From NCBI GenBank assembly GCA_002770795.1, contig PCTP01000270.1, positions 9,782 through 16,601 of the forward strand: a stretch of DNA of 6,820 bases. Direction: 5' to 3'. Below the pieces are notes generated by a model. The model worked only from the letters and a program-made list of their open reading frames with translations, was not told the origin of the DNA and made no database searches. Position 1 is the first letter of the stretch, and every line of letters begins with the position of its first letter. Shown here in pieces: positions 1 through 6,202 of the stretch. The position numbers and the translations under genes are program-made. The stretch comes from Gammaproteobacteria bacterium CG22_combo_CG10-13_8_21_14_all_40_8. GTDB lineage: Bacteria > Pseudomonadota > Gammaproteobacteria > Enterobacterales > GCA-002770795.

Positions 1-715
1 CAACATCATCAGCTGAACTGTATGTGGTTAAAAACTGCTGGCTATCAGCATCATAGACATCAATAAGTAAATCATAATTATCTGGATTAAATCCCGCGTT
101 AAAGGTTAAATTTAAAATATAACTATCATTAGATTGCTGTCCACTGATTTCAAAATTTTGAGTACTGGCAAGCCAAGTCCACGATCCTCCAGCTTCACGG
201 TAATAAATTTCTGAAAAAATATTTGTAGTTGTATAAAGGCTATCAACGTCTAGTACCAAATTTAAACTGCTATAAAAATAATCACTATCCGCATCTTCTA
301 ACCATTCTATGCTAGCATCGTATACCCAAACATCTGCTGAATTTTGAAGTACATTGAGCTGGCTATTCCTAAACTTGACTGATTTTGCTTCAATTTCGGA
401 TTTTTTTGCATCATTTGGAGGGTTATTTTCTACTCTTTGTTCAATTATTTTTAATTTTCTTGTTGTTGGTTGTAGTGTCTTCCAAGCAAATTTCTCTTTA
501 TCTGGATTAAAATTGCGTTTCTTGGAAGTTTCTTCTCCTTGATGTGCTTCTTGGATATCTACTTGAAACACACCGAGAACAGCACCTTTAAATGCTGAAA
601 CATTATCATTATGAATTAATTTTCGGCTATGATTAGAATCGGTTTCTGCCTTTAATTGATAACTCAGCATTAGTGATAAAAACATGAATGTTGTCATTAC
701 TCGATTAAGTTTCAT
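1..715 (-). CDS. Exported choice-of-anchor-H-like protein, 3' end beyond window
   Basis: An open frame starts at ATG 715 and stays open for 238 codons to the left edge, so the C-terminus is missing. Residues 1-23 form a signal peptide (basic MKLNR, hydrophobic core MFLSLMLSY, likely cleavage after QLKA). Residues 24-125 are polar, charged and low in complexity, like a linker. From about 128 an acidic, aromatic, beta-rich domain begins (DVWVYDASIEW, then DADSDYF at 141-147, LVLDVDS at 153-159, EIYYREAGGSW, YDLLIDVYDADS at 214-225). This pattern resembles my recollection of the choice-of-anchor H family of marine gammaproteobacteria, whose members end in varying C-terminal sorting or anchoring signals; that part lies outside the window. 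An SD (AGGA, complement of 724-727) sits 8 nt before the ATG. The coding assignment is firm; the family name is from memory and moderately sure. The role is unknown; it is probably periplasmic or surface-associated. Confidence 0.8.
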   Translation of the reverse strand, partial: MKLNRVMTTFMFLSLMLSYQLKAETDSNHSRKLIHNDNVSAFKGAVLGVFQVDIQEAHQGEETSKKRNFNPDKEKFAWKTLQPTTRKLKIIEQRVENNPPNDAKKSEIEAKSVKFRNSQLNVLQNSADVWVYDASIEWLEDADSDYFYSSLNLVLDVDSLYTTTNIFSEIYYREAGGSWTWLASTQNFEISGQQSNDSYILNLTFNAGFNPDNYDLLIDVYDADSQQFLTTYSSADDV

Positions 716-758
716 TTTCGCTTTCCTTTTGGGTTAAAATAGTTTTATCCTCATACTG

Positions 759-777
759 ACATTCATTATCTGAATGT
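759..777. promoter_or_regulatory. Perfect 7-bp inverted repeat, candidate operator
   Basis: ACATTCA (759-765), the 5-nt spacer TTATC, then TGAATGT (771-777) form a perfect palindrome in the 86-bp spacer between two divergent genes. A weak plus-strand promoter (TTGGGT 729-734, 17-nt spacer, CATACT 752-757) would place its start point inside the palindrome. The arms are not followed by a T-run, so this is not an intrinsic terminator. A dimeric regulator binding here could control one or both flanking genes. The palindrome is seen directly; the operator role is inferred. Confidence 0.4.
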
Positions 778-801
778 AGACTGAACAGAGCTTTATTTTT
801 T

Positions 802-1494
802 ATGTCTCAACTTAATTCTGAAACTCATTTACCTCATGGCAATTCGACCTCAATATTCAGCAATCAAATAGATATTCATCCTGATTTATCTTCAATAATC
901 ACCAAGCACATGGCGCATCCCGATCAACGTCCCATCAGTGATGAACAAAAAAAGCAATTTGAATTCGCTTGGAATTGGCAACAAAATCACCCATTGAATT
1001 CATTTATATTAGATACAGGCTGCGGCACTGGTCAAAGTAGTCAACAATTAGCAAAACTGTTTCCCGATAGCTGTATTATTGGTATCGATCAATCCATGCA
1101 ACGCTTAGGCAATACAGTTGAAAAGTGTTCAGAACAAGCTAATCTATTATTAATTCAAGCTCGAATGGAAGAGTTTTGGTTACAATGCCTTGAAGCAAAA
1201 TGGGCTCCCACCAAACAATATTTCCTCTACCCTAACCCTTGGCCCAAAAAGAAACATTTTCAAAGAAGATGGCACGGGCATTCCATTTTTCCAATACTAC
1301 TTCAGGTGTGTTCGAATTTAGAATTAAGAACCAACTGGGAGATCTACGCCAAGGAGTTCAGCGTCGCACTTGATTTGGCAGGCCATTTGGCTAAATTGGA
1401 ACAAATTTTTCCGCATGACCCACTCACCCCCTTTGAACACAAATACCAACTAAGTGGCCATCACTTATATCAAGTCACCACAACATCCAGATAA
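802..1494 (+). CDS. TrmB-like SAM-dependent methyltransferase with Asn at two key Asp positions
   Basis: A 230-residue protein of the COG0220 (TrmB-like, class I Rossmann) type. The SAM motif is DTGCGTG at 71-77, strand 2 ends in GID (94-96), and the TrmB signature block is YPNPWPKKKH (143-152) followed by RRWHGH (155-160). TNWE (177-180) and TPFE (209-212) match the TDWE and TKFE motifs of E. coli TrmB. Aligned by motif, E. coli His151, Arg154, Thr217 and Glu220 are kept (His152, Arg155, Thr209, Glu212), but Asp144 and Asp180 become Asn145 and Asn178. TrmB makes m7G46 in tRNA; this is probably a divergent paralogue with an unproven substrate. I recall similar RRWHG proteins in other gammaproteobacteria, so the changes may be a family trait rather than decay. 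The SD is weak (CAGAG about 12 nt upstream). The start is kept because the N-terminal segment up to Met37 looks continuous with the fold. The gene stands alone, divergent from its left neighbour. Confidence 0.85.
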   Translation: MSQLNSETHLPHGNSTSIFSNQIDIHPDLSSIITKHMAHPDQRPISDEQKKQFEFAWNWQQNHPLNSFILDTGCGTGQSSQQLAKLFPDSCIIGIDQSMQRLGNTVEKCSEQANLLLIQARMEEFWLQCLEAKWAPTKQYFLYPNPWPKKKHFQRRWHGHSIFPILLQVCSNLELRTNWEIYAKEFSVALDLAGHLAKLEQIFPHDPLTPFEHKYQLSGHHLYQVTTTSR

Positions 1495-1740
1495 GCAGTA
1501 TCATTGCCCCATCAAACGAGTTGTTTTCCATTACGAAAGATTCAAAACAATAAGGATGATGTGCATTCGCACTCCACTCGGGTTGGAAGAGATCTGTATC
1601 TCTCCCAAACCAACGCACCTTCTGGCCTGGCTTCCCACGCTTGGCATTGCGAAGCCAGGCCACTATTTCATCCTAAAGGTATGAGTCTAAAGCCTTTCCT
1701 TGCTGGATGATGCCGCGCATCTTCTGCTGTGATAAATTAA
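1495..1740. other. Non-coding, GC-richer hairpin cluster, possible dispersed repeat
   Basis: The 306-bp gap between the methyltransferase and the oxidoreductase holds no convincing gene. Its central part is clearly richer in GC than the flanking genes and has several hairpins in a row: GTGC/GCAC with a 4-nt loop (1561-1572), an interrupted stem with AGAGAT/ATCTCT and outer GGTT/AACC (1581-1611), a long perfect stem (1623-1662), and GATGC/GCATC with a 3-nt loop (1709-1721). Short open frames exist on both strands across the segment (for example 1475-1663 minus and 1504-1710 plus) but have no SD and no recognisable domain. The density of palindromes and the composition suggest a non-autonomous repeat element or its remnant. 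Copies elsewhere in the genome cannot be checked here. Confidence 0.4.
1623..1662. repeat. 12-bp perfect inverted repeat with 16-nt loop
   Basis: TGGCCTGGCTTC (1623-1634) is the exact reverse complement of GAAGCCAGGCCA (1651-1662), separated by 16 nt. The stem is GC-rich but is followed by ACTATTTC rather than a T-run, so a Rho-independent terminator for the upstream methyltransferase is not well supported, though a stabilising 3' hairpin is possible. It is the strongest structure in the hairpin cluster. Confidence 0.75.
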
Positions 1741-1741
1741 T

Positions 1742-1771
1742 TCGACAAACCCTAACATTCCTCTCTATACT
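1742..1771 (+). promoter_or_regulatory. Sigma-70-type promoter for the oxidoreductase gene
   Basis: TCGACA (1742-1747, 5/6 to TTGACA) and TATACT (1766-1771, 5/6 to TATAAT) are separated by 18 nt. Transcription would begin near 1778, giving a leader of about 22 nt before ATG 1801. This indicates that the oxidoreductase is transcribed separately from the methyltransferase. Confidence 0.55.
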
Positions 1772-1800
1772 GAGACTTCATCCAACTGATAGCCTTAATT

Positions 1801-2559
1801 ATGCAAAATTTAACCTTTCCCACAATAATTACTCATAAAGAATGGTTAACATCAAACACCTGTTTATTGAAATTTCAATTCAAACATCCACATACTTTCG
1901 ATTATACTGCGGGTCAATTCATCTCAATTATTTTTCCAGCTGGATCTCCAGATCAAAGACCACAGCGCAGAAGCTACAGTATTGCAGGCTTGCAGAAAAA
2001 TACGCTTCAAAGCACAGAAATTGAAATTGTTGCAACCATTATTCCAAACGGACTTGCCAGCCAATTTTTTATTGAATCTGAAGTGGGATCAGAAACTACC
2101 ATTTCGGGACCTTATGGCGCATTAGTTCTTCCAAAAACATTACCTAAACGCTTATTTTTAATTGCGACAAGTACAGGCGTCGCACCCTACCGAGCCTTCT
2201 TGCCTCAACTGGAAAACCTACTGAGAGAAAACGAATCTCTTGAAATTGAGTTGATTTTTGGGGTAAGAAAAAGAAAGGATGCTTTTTTTATTAGTGATTT
2301 CAAACAAATGAGTGACAAATACCCCAGATTTCAATTTAATCTGTGCTTTAGTCGCCACGACAATTCCATCTTGGCACCTTATGAACACGCTTGTTATGTA
2401 CAAGAGAGAATGGAAAATCTAGCACCTGATCCAGATAAAGATTTAATTTTTTTATGCGGGAACCCAGCTATGATTGATAGTTCTTTCACGCGATTAACCG
2501 AAAATGGCTTCTCTCCTCGCCAGATCAAAAGAGAGAAATATTTACCCACCAAGAAATAA
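1801..2559 (+). CDS. Ferredoxin-NADP+ reductase-like FAD/NAD(P)H oxidoreductase
   Basis: This 252-residue protein has the two-domain ferredoxin reductase fold and is close to the length of E. coli Fpr (248). The FAD-binding beta-barrel has AGQF (37-40), the flavin motif RRSYS (56-60), GLASQFF (84-90) and GPYG (103-106). The nucleotide domain starts at IATSTGVAPYR (121-131, the GTGxAPxR-type loop), continues with IFGVR (152-156), and has LCGNPAM (218-224) near the C-terminus. The end is IKREKYL (242-248), in the region where Fpr ends in an aromatic. There is no 2Fe-2S ferredoxin domain, so a separate carrier (ferredoxin or flavodoxin) or another acceptor is expected. It would be a cytoplasmic protein moving electrons between NAD(P)H and the carrier. 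The exact partner cannot be read from the sequence, so no symbol is given. The SD is weak, but the ATG fits the family's N-terminus and a promoter lies just upstream. It converges on the next gene with a 21-nt gap and no visible terminator. Confidence 0.88.
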   Translation: MQNLTFPTIITHKEWLTSNTCLLKFQFKHPHTFDYTAGQFISIIFPAGSPDQRPQRRSYSIAGLQKNTLQSTEIEIVATIIPNGLASQFFIESEVGSETTISGPYGALVLPKTLPKRLFLIATSTGVAPYRAFLPQLENLLRENESLEIELIFGVRKRKDAFFISDFKQMSDKYPRFQFNLCFSRHDNSILAPYEHACYVQERMENLAPDPDKDLIFLCGNPAMIDSSFTRLTENGFSPRQIKREKYLPTKK

Positions 2560-2580
2560 TTACAGCATGAAGATCCAATG

Positions 2581-3042
2581 TTATCTATGTCTCTGACGAT
2601 TATAACGCCTAATGGCCGCTGTTTTAGCTTCGATGATTTCAGACTCTCTTAAATGAAGCAAATCAGCTATTTTTCTAATCAAATGACGTTCTTCAGCGGC
2701 AACCACGCCATCTGCTAAAGCAATATCCCACATACTTTGCAAAAGCTCTACTTTTTGAGAAATTGTCATTTGTTCATTGAGTGCTCGGATCAGTTGATGA
2801 TAGTCCGTTGCTGATTCTAATTGCACTTCAGCTTGTTGAGCCAAGTTTTTAACATCTTCCTTCGTTTGTTTGAAATGGTACTGTAAACGCTCATAATAGC
2901 GTTCTTCCTCTTCTTGAGTAACCATTTCATCCATTTTCATCACTTCAAACAGCAGTACAGCTCCAGCAATTTCTGGAGAAATAGAAATGTTATCTTCTTG
3001 ATTTCCAATCAATATTGACTTAATTTTGTGCAACCAGCTCAT
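2581..3042 (-). CDS. TerB-like (tellurite resistance B family) protein
   Basis: A 153-residue, mostly helical cytoplasmic protein with the TerB-like core (COG4103 type). The motif ALADGVVAAEERHLI (108-122) carries the acidic Asp111 and Glu117/Glu118 typical of the metal-associated TerB helix pair. An N-terminal copy of the same pattern, MKMDEMVTQEEEE (35-47), places Asp38 and Glu44/Glu45 with the same six-residue spacing, so the protein looks like an internal duplication of the motif. There is no signal peptide or membrane span. Single TerB-like genes without a ter operon are common and are not evidence of tellurite resistance; the function is unknown. The SD AAGG lies about 10 nt before ATG 3042. 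It is convergent with the oxidoreductase, whose stop is 21 nt away, so read-through from either side could make antisense RNA. Confidence 0.85.
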   Translation of the reverse strand: MSWLHKIKSILIGNQEDNISISPEIAGAVLLFEVMKMDEMVTQEEEERYYERLQYHFKQTKEDVKNLAQQAEVQLESATDYHQLIRALNEQMTISQKVELLQSMWDIALADGVVAAEERHLIRKIADLLHLRESEIIEAKTAAIRRYNRQRHR

Positions 3043-3351
3043 CTTTCTGTTACCTTAAAATAAATTGGAAAATTTTGATACAACCTCCTACACTTAAATT
3101 GTAACAGTGCAACCTAGAATTTGGTAGCTTATAGACCTGTCCTTCAGGAGCGCCATCAGAAACTCTGCAATTTGCTATAACATTTGCAAAAGGTATACTA
3201 GCCCGCAAACGCAGTGCCTGCTTGGCTATTTACAAATGATTATATTGTTCGGAATTTCTGGCCCCACGAAGACAAGCTTTCTGTGGTATTACAGCTAGTA
3301 GGAATGTATCAATAAAAATTAGTTCCCCAAAAAGCATTTTTTATATTCTAT
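3043..3351. other. Intergenic region with small hairpins, no supported gene
   Basis: This region separates the divergent TerB-like and chemoreceptor genes. Around 3131-3230 it is GC-richer than its surroundings and has a nested hairpin: TAGCC (3199-3203) pairs with GGCTA (3224-3228), enclosing GCAG/CTGC with a 3-nt loop (3211-3221). On the minus strand one frame stays open for 60 codons from 3229 to a TAA at 3050-3052, reading for example ASIPFANVIANC and DGAPEGQVYKL. It lacks an ATG start and a stop precedes it, so it is not called as a gene; it could be a degenerate coding or repeat fragment. No tRNA fold or recognised riboswitch core was seen. The TerB-like promoter should lie here, but no hexamer pair was convincing. 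Confidence 0.4.
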
Positions 3352-3378
3352 TTCATTTTATTAGAATTTGGTCGATAA
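3352..3378 (+). promoter_or_regulatory. FliA (sigma-28)-type promoter of the chemoreceptor gene
   Basis: GTCGATAA (3371-3378) matches 7 of 8 bases of the FliA -10 consensus GCCGATAA. At exactly the 11-nt spacing lies TTCATTTT (3352-3359), which matches 5 of 8 bases of the -35 consensus TAAAGTTT. Chemoreceptor genes are classic FliA targets, so position and context agree. Transcription would begin around 3385, about 40 nt before the chosen ATG. Confidence 0.6.
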
Positions 3379-3414
3379 GCAAAAAACGCAATATCGTTTA
3401 CTTTCATCATCTTT

Positions 3415-3418
3415 GGAG
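3415..3418 (+). promoter_or_regulatory. Shine-Dalgarno GGAG fixing the chemoreceptor start
   Basis: GGAG lies 6 nt before ATG 3425. The frame is also open from TTG 3368, but that codon has no SD and would fall inside the FliA -10 region, ahead of the predicted transcription start. This site therefore decides the start at 3425. Confidence 0.8.
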
Positions 3419-3424
3419 TTTTAC

Positions 3425-5410
3425 ATGAATTTAACAGTTATACAACGTGTTGCAGGGGGCTTTGCACTCTTAGTTTTACTGCTAATCATATTGAGTGTGA
3501 GCAGTTATAAATCCCTGAACAGCATTCATGATCATTTAAACACAGTGACTAAAGAAACAACCCCTATGCTCATTGCATCAGGAAAAATGAATAGCGCATT
3601 GCTGTCTTCTGGTAATACCATTTCATCCTATCATGTCTCAAAAAATGAAAGCAAACTTTCAGTTTTAAGAGAACAATACCAAAAACTTATAACGGAATAT
3701 ACCCTGCAGAGAAATCAGTTAAGAGAGCTCGCCCAGAACAATGAAGCTATCTTGAACTCCATCGCTGAGGAAGAGAAATCATTTAAACAATATGATACAA
3801 CTAGCAATCAATTGTTTGATGACCATAAAAAAAGCGTCGAACTAAATAGCCTTATCACTAATGCATCCAACGATCTTGAAGATTTGTCTGATGAATTAAC
3901 AGGGGTGCTACTGGACCGGGCTTTGGATAAACCTAGTGGTGAATTGAAAACGCTGTTACTCGATATGAAATCAACTATCAATTCGACCACGCTTGTTGTA
4001 ACAGATAGTCTTTTAGATACAGGTGATACCCTCAATACCACAATCAATGAACAAAATGCCCTTTCGGAGAAGATTCAACATCTTTACCAAAAGTATCAAA
4101 AACTTTCACCTGAGAATGCCAAAGAATTATCGAGTCAACTGAATAGTTATCTTGCAGGACTTGGTGCAAACGGAGTCTTGGCACATCACAAACAAAGAGT
4201 ACAACTTAATGATGCCAGCCAACAAGCATTGGTAGATATTGAAGAACTTTTAAACATCGGTACTCAAAAATTGGAAACTATCTCTAAACAAGCTAGAGAA
4301 ATAGCAGAGAAAGTTGAACAAAATGCCAATGATTTCATCAATAAAAATTACAGTATGATTATCCTATTAGGATTGGCGGCCATAGCCATAGCTATATCCG
4401 TGGGTTACTGGGTGGCGCAATCTATCAAAAAGCCTTTAGCAAAAATAGCCGTCGTATTCAAAAGAGTAAGCGGCGGCGATATGACTCAAACGCTCCACCT
4501 CAACAGCAAAGATGAATTGGGTCAATTGGGTGATTGGTTAAACAGCCTAATCGTTACTTTAAGAGACATGCTGAAAGAAATATCAGCAACTTCAGAACAG
4601 CTTTCTGCAGCTTCTGAGGAGACTTCGGCAATTACACTGCAAACACAAAAAGGCGTCGATCAACAAAAAGATCAAATCAACCAAATTGCTACCGCTATGG
4701 CTGAGATGGCAGCAACTGTAGAAGAAGTGGCACGCTATGCCGATGCTTCTCAAAAAGAAGTCAGTCTTGCCAACCAACAGTCAATGAATGGCTTTAATGT
4801 GGTTAAAGCAACCCGACAAACCATTCAAACCCTTTCCACCGAAATTGAACAAGCAGGCACAGTGATTAATCAGTTGGATGAATATAGTTCTAATATTGGC
4901 GCAATTTTAGATGTTATTCGAGGGATTGCCGAACAAACCAACTTATTGGCACTAAACGCTGCTATTGAGGCGGCTCGTGCTGGAGATCATGGACGAGGCT
5001 TCTCGGTTGTCGCAGATGAAGTCCGAAGTTTGGCCAGTAAAACTCAAGAATCGACTTCTCATATCCAGCAAATGATTGAGGATCTACAGCAAGGAACCCG
5101 ACAAGCTGTTGAAGTGATGAAAAGCTCTCGCTCAAAAGCAAATGATTGTGTGGTTCAATCAGATACAGCCGCATCGGCACTAGAGGTTATTACTCAAGCA
5201 GTTAAAACCATCAGTGATATGAGTTCGCACATTAGTCAGTCTGCAAAAGAACAAAATACAGTGACTCAAGAAATGCATCGTAATATTGAATCCATTTCTG
5301 AAATTTCTGAACAGACTGCTCTTGGCGCCAGCCAAACATCGGATGCAAGCCATGAACAAAGCAATTTGGCCAATCAGTTACAACATTTGGTCAACCGTTT
5401 TAAGACCTAG
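3425..5410 (+). CDS. Methyl-accepting chemotaxis protein (transmembrane chemoreceptor)
   Basis: A 661-residue inner-membrane receptor that passes ligand signals to the CheA/CheW array. TM1 is at about 11-29 (GGFALLVLLLIILSV). A roughly 280-residue helical periplasmic sensor follows, of a length that fits a helical bimodular (HBM-like) domain, though the ligand cannot be read. TM2 is at about 311-333 (MIILLGLAAIAIAISVGYW), then HAMP at about 334-386 with Pro337 and the DELGQL motif. The signalling coiled coil fills the rest. Its hairpin tip is EQTNLLALNAAIEAARAGD (503-521), then GRGFSVVADEVR, the CheA/CheW contact region; the usual Glu after AARAG is Asp. A likely methylation site is SAASEETSA. 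The signalling part is about 275 residues, suggesting the 40-heptad class, and it ends in NRFKT without a CheR-docking pentapeptide. Start ATG 3425 is chosen on SD and promoter grounds; an upstream TTG would add 19 residues. The gene is monocistronic, ending at a strong terminator. Confidence 0.95.
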   Translation: MNLTVIQRVAGGFALLVLLLIILSVSSYKSLNSIHDHLNTVTKETTPMLIASGKMNSALLSSGNTISSYHVSKNESKLSVLREQYQKLITEYTLQRNQLRELAQNNEAILNSIAEEEKSFKQYDTTSNQLFDDHKKSVELNSLITNASNDLEDLSDELTGVLLDRALDKPSGELKTLLLDMKSTINSTTLVVTDSLLDTGDTLNTTINEQNALSEKIQHLYQKYQKLSPENAKELSSQLNSYLAGLGANGVLAHHKQRVQLNDASQQALVDIEELLNIGTQKLETISKQAREIAEKVEQNANDFINKNYSMIILLGLAAIAIAISVGYWVAQSIKKPLAKIAVVFKRVSGGDMTQTLHLNSKDELGQLGDWLNSLIVTLRDMLKEISATSEQLSAASEETSAITLQTQKGVDQQKDQINQIATAMAEMAATVEEVARYADASQKEVSLANQQSMNGFNVVKATRQTIQTLSTEIEQAGTVINQLDEYSSNIGAILDVIRGIAEQTNLLALNAAIEAARAGDHGRGFSVVADEVRSLASKTQESTSHIQQMIEDLQQGTRQAVEVMKSSRSKANDCVVQSDTAASALEVITQAVKTISDMSSHISQSAKEQNTVTQEMHRNIESISEISEQTALGASQTSDASHEQSNLANQLQHLVNRFKT

Positions 5411-5486
5411 ATAGTAGAGGTTGAAATAAACTTTATGCCTTAAATCAAATCGAACTCATTGAATCCGCAAACTAAAAAATACTGAT

Positions 5487-5517
5487 AAAAAAAGAGCCAG
5501 TCAAGGCTCTTTTTTTT
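5487..5517. terminator. Bidirectional Rho-independent terminator
   Basis: A7-GAGCC (5487-5498), loop AGTCAA, then GGCTC-T8 (5505-5517) form a 12-bp perfect stem flanked by A and T runs. Read on the plus strand it ends the chemoreceptor transcript; read on the minus strand, with the A-run complement as its U-tract, it ends the small exported protein gene whose stop is at 5528-5530. It serves two convergent genes. Confidence 0.92.
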
Positions 5518-5527
5518 ATCGTTTTAT

Positions 5528-5944
5528 TTACTCTTTACCTTCATAATAATCAATAATGGGTTGCACAGAAGCTGCCTTAGAAGGATCTTTAGCAATTAAT
5601 GCCTTACTCCAATCAAGGATAGTCACTCCATCGGCTTCTGGAGAGGTGATAGCTGAAGAAGAAATTTGTGAGGCAATATATTTAACTGCATCTAATGCAC
5701 CATGAAAAGTGGCCATTTTTAATAAAGATCCACCGGGAAAATTACCATCTGCACCACAAACAATACCACCATAAACATTATTCAGTTGCAATCTGGTTTG
5801 TTTGATTTTCTTCCTTAATTGAGAACGGTTATCCGTTTTGGCATAATCACATAATGATTGAACCACAATATCCATATCATCAGCTTTTACTGAATAGCTG
5901 TTCAACACCAACGCAACTGCAAAAAGGGTAAAAATAGACTTCAT
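5528..5944 (-). CDS. Small exported protein, DUF3718-like (tentative)
   Basis: A 138-residue protein with a clear signal peptide (MKSIFTLFAVALVLNSYSVKA, cleaved before DD at about residue 21). The mature part has LCDYAKTD (31-38), a basic helix RKKIKQTRLQL, VYGGIVCG (58-64), then GGSLLKMATFHGALDAVKYI (71-90) and a C-terminal helix. The Cys32/Cys63 pair could form a disulfide. The LCxY...VYxGIxC...SLLxxA arrangement reminds me of DUF3718 proteins of marine gammaproteobacteria; the SLLKMATFHGALDAVKYI part also resembles a single ankyrin helix pair. The function is unknown and the location is likely periplasmic. The frame opens at GTG 5953, but that codon lies inside the SD AGGTG, so ATG 5944 is preferred. 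Two TATATT hexamers upstream lack good -35 partners. Confidence 0.8.
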   Translation of the reverse strand: MKSIFTLFAVALVLNSYSVKADDMDIVVQSLCDYAKTDNRSQLRKKIKQTRLQLNNVYGGIVCGADGNFPGGSLLKMATFHGALDAVKYIASQISSSAITSPEADGVTILDWSKALIAKDPSKAASVQPIIDYYEGKE

Positions 5945-5950
5945 AAATGG

Positions 5951-5955
5951 CACCT
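5951..5955 (-). promoter_or_regulatory. Shine-Dalgarno AGGTG that decides the start at 5944
   Basis: Read on the minus strand, AGGTG lies 6 nt before ATG 5944. The alternative in-frame start GTG 5953 uses the last bases of this same motif and has no SD of its own, so the shorter 138-residue product starting MKSIF is favoured. Confidence 0.7.
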
Positions 5956-6127
5956 ATAATGAACTTTCAAACGACAAGAAATATAGCTAAGTACTTTTAA
6001 TATAGTCCAAAATAACATTTTTTAAAAGAATGGAATAAACATTTGTTTTTTAGCTGCTTTATTTCTATACCGTTCAGCCTAAAAGTACAACCGTCCTAAA
6101 CGCTCATCTCTTGAAGGTACAGCGATT

Positions 6128-6180
6128 ATAAAAAAAACAATAAAAAACCTAAAATGCCACATAGATTGGCTTTTTAGGTT
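6128..6180 (-). terminator. Rho-independent terminator of the 151-residue exported protein gene
   Basis: On the minus strand AACCTAAAAAGCCA (complement of 6167-6180) pairs with TGGCATTTTAGGTT (complement of 6146-6159) around a 7-nt loop, 14 positions with one mismatch. A T-rich tract (complement of 6128-6145) follows. It lies 22 nt after the stop and isolates this gene from the next minus-strand gene. Confidence 0.9.
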
Positions 6181-6202
6181 CTAAATCATCAAGCGAAACT
6201 AT

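Noticed and set aside
354..542. Plus-strand open frame of 62 codons
   Set aside because: It is antisense to the partial exported-protein gene, which has a signal peptide, an SD and a 238-codon frame.
1623..1662. Terminator of the methyltransferase gene
   Set aside because: The stem is strong, but the 16-nt loop and absence of a T-run argue against intrinsic termination.
1475..1663. Minus-strand open frame of 62 codons overlapping the end of the methyltransferase gene
   Set aside because: No SD and no recognised domain; it crosses the hairpin cluster and the 3' end of a firm gene. Treated as part of a possible repeat, not a gene.
1454..1710. Two overlapping plus-strand open frames in the spacer after the methyltransferase
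   Set aside because: No SD or domain, composition driven by the palindromes, and one starts inside the methyltransferase coding region.
3082..3088. Perfect SD-like AGGAGG on the minus strand
   Set aside because: No ATG, GTG or other plausible start at the right spacing before the TAA at 3050-3052; probably chance.
3131..3300. Possible cyclic-di-GMP or other riboswitch upstream of the chemoreceptor
   Set aside because: Small hairpins are present, but the conserved core of known classes was not found, and the predicted transcript would start downstream of this region.
3368..3424. TTG 3368 as chemoreceptor start
   Set aside because: No SD, lies within the sigma-28-like promoter, and the ATG at 3425 has GGAG 6 nt upstream with TM1 at the usual distance.
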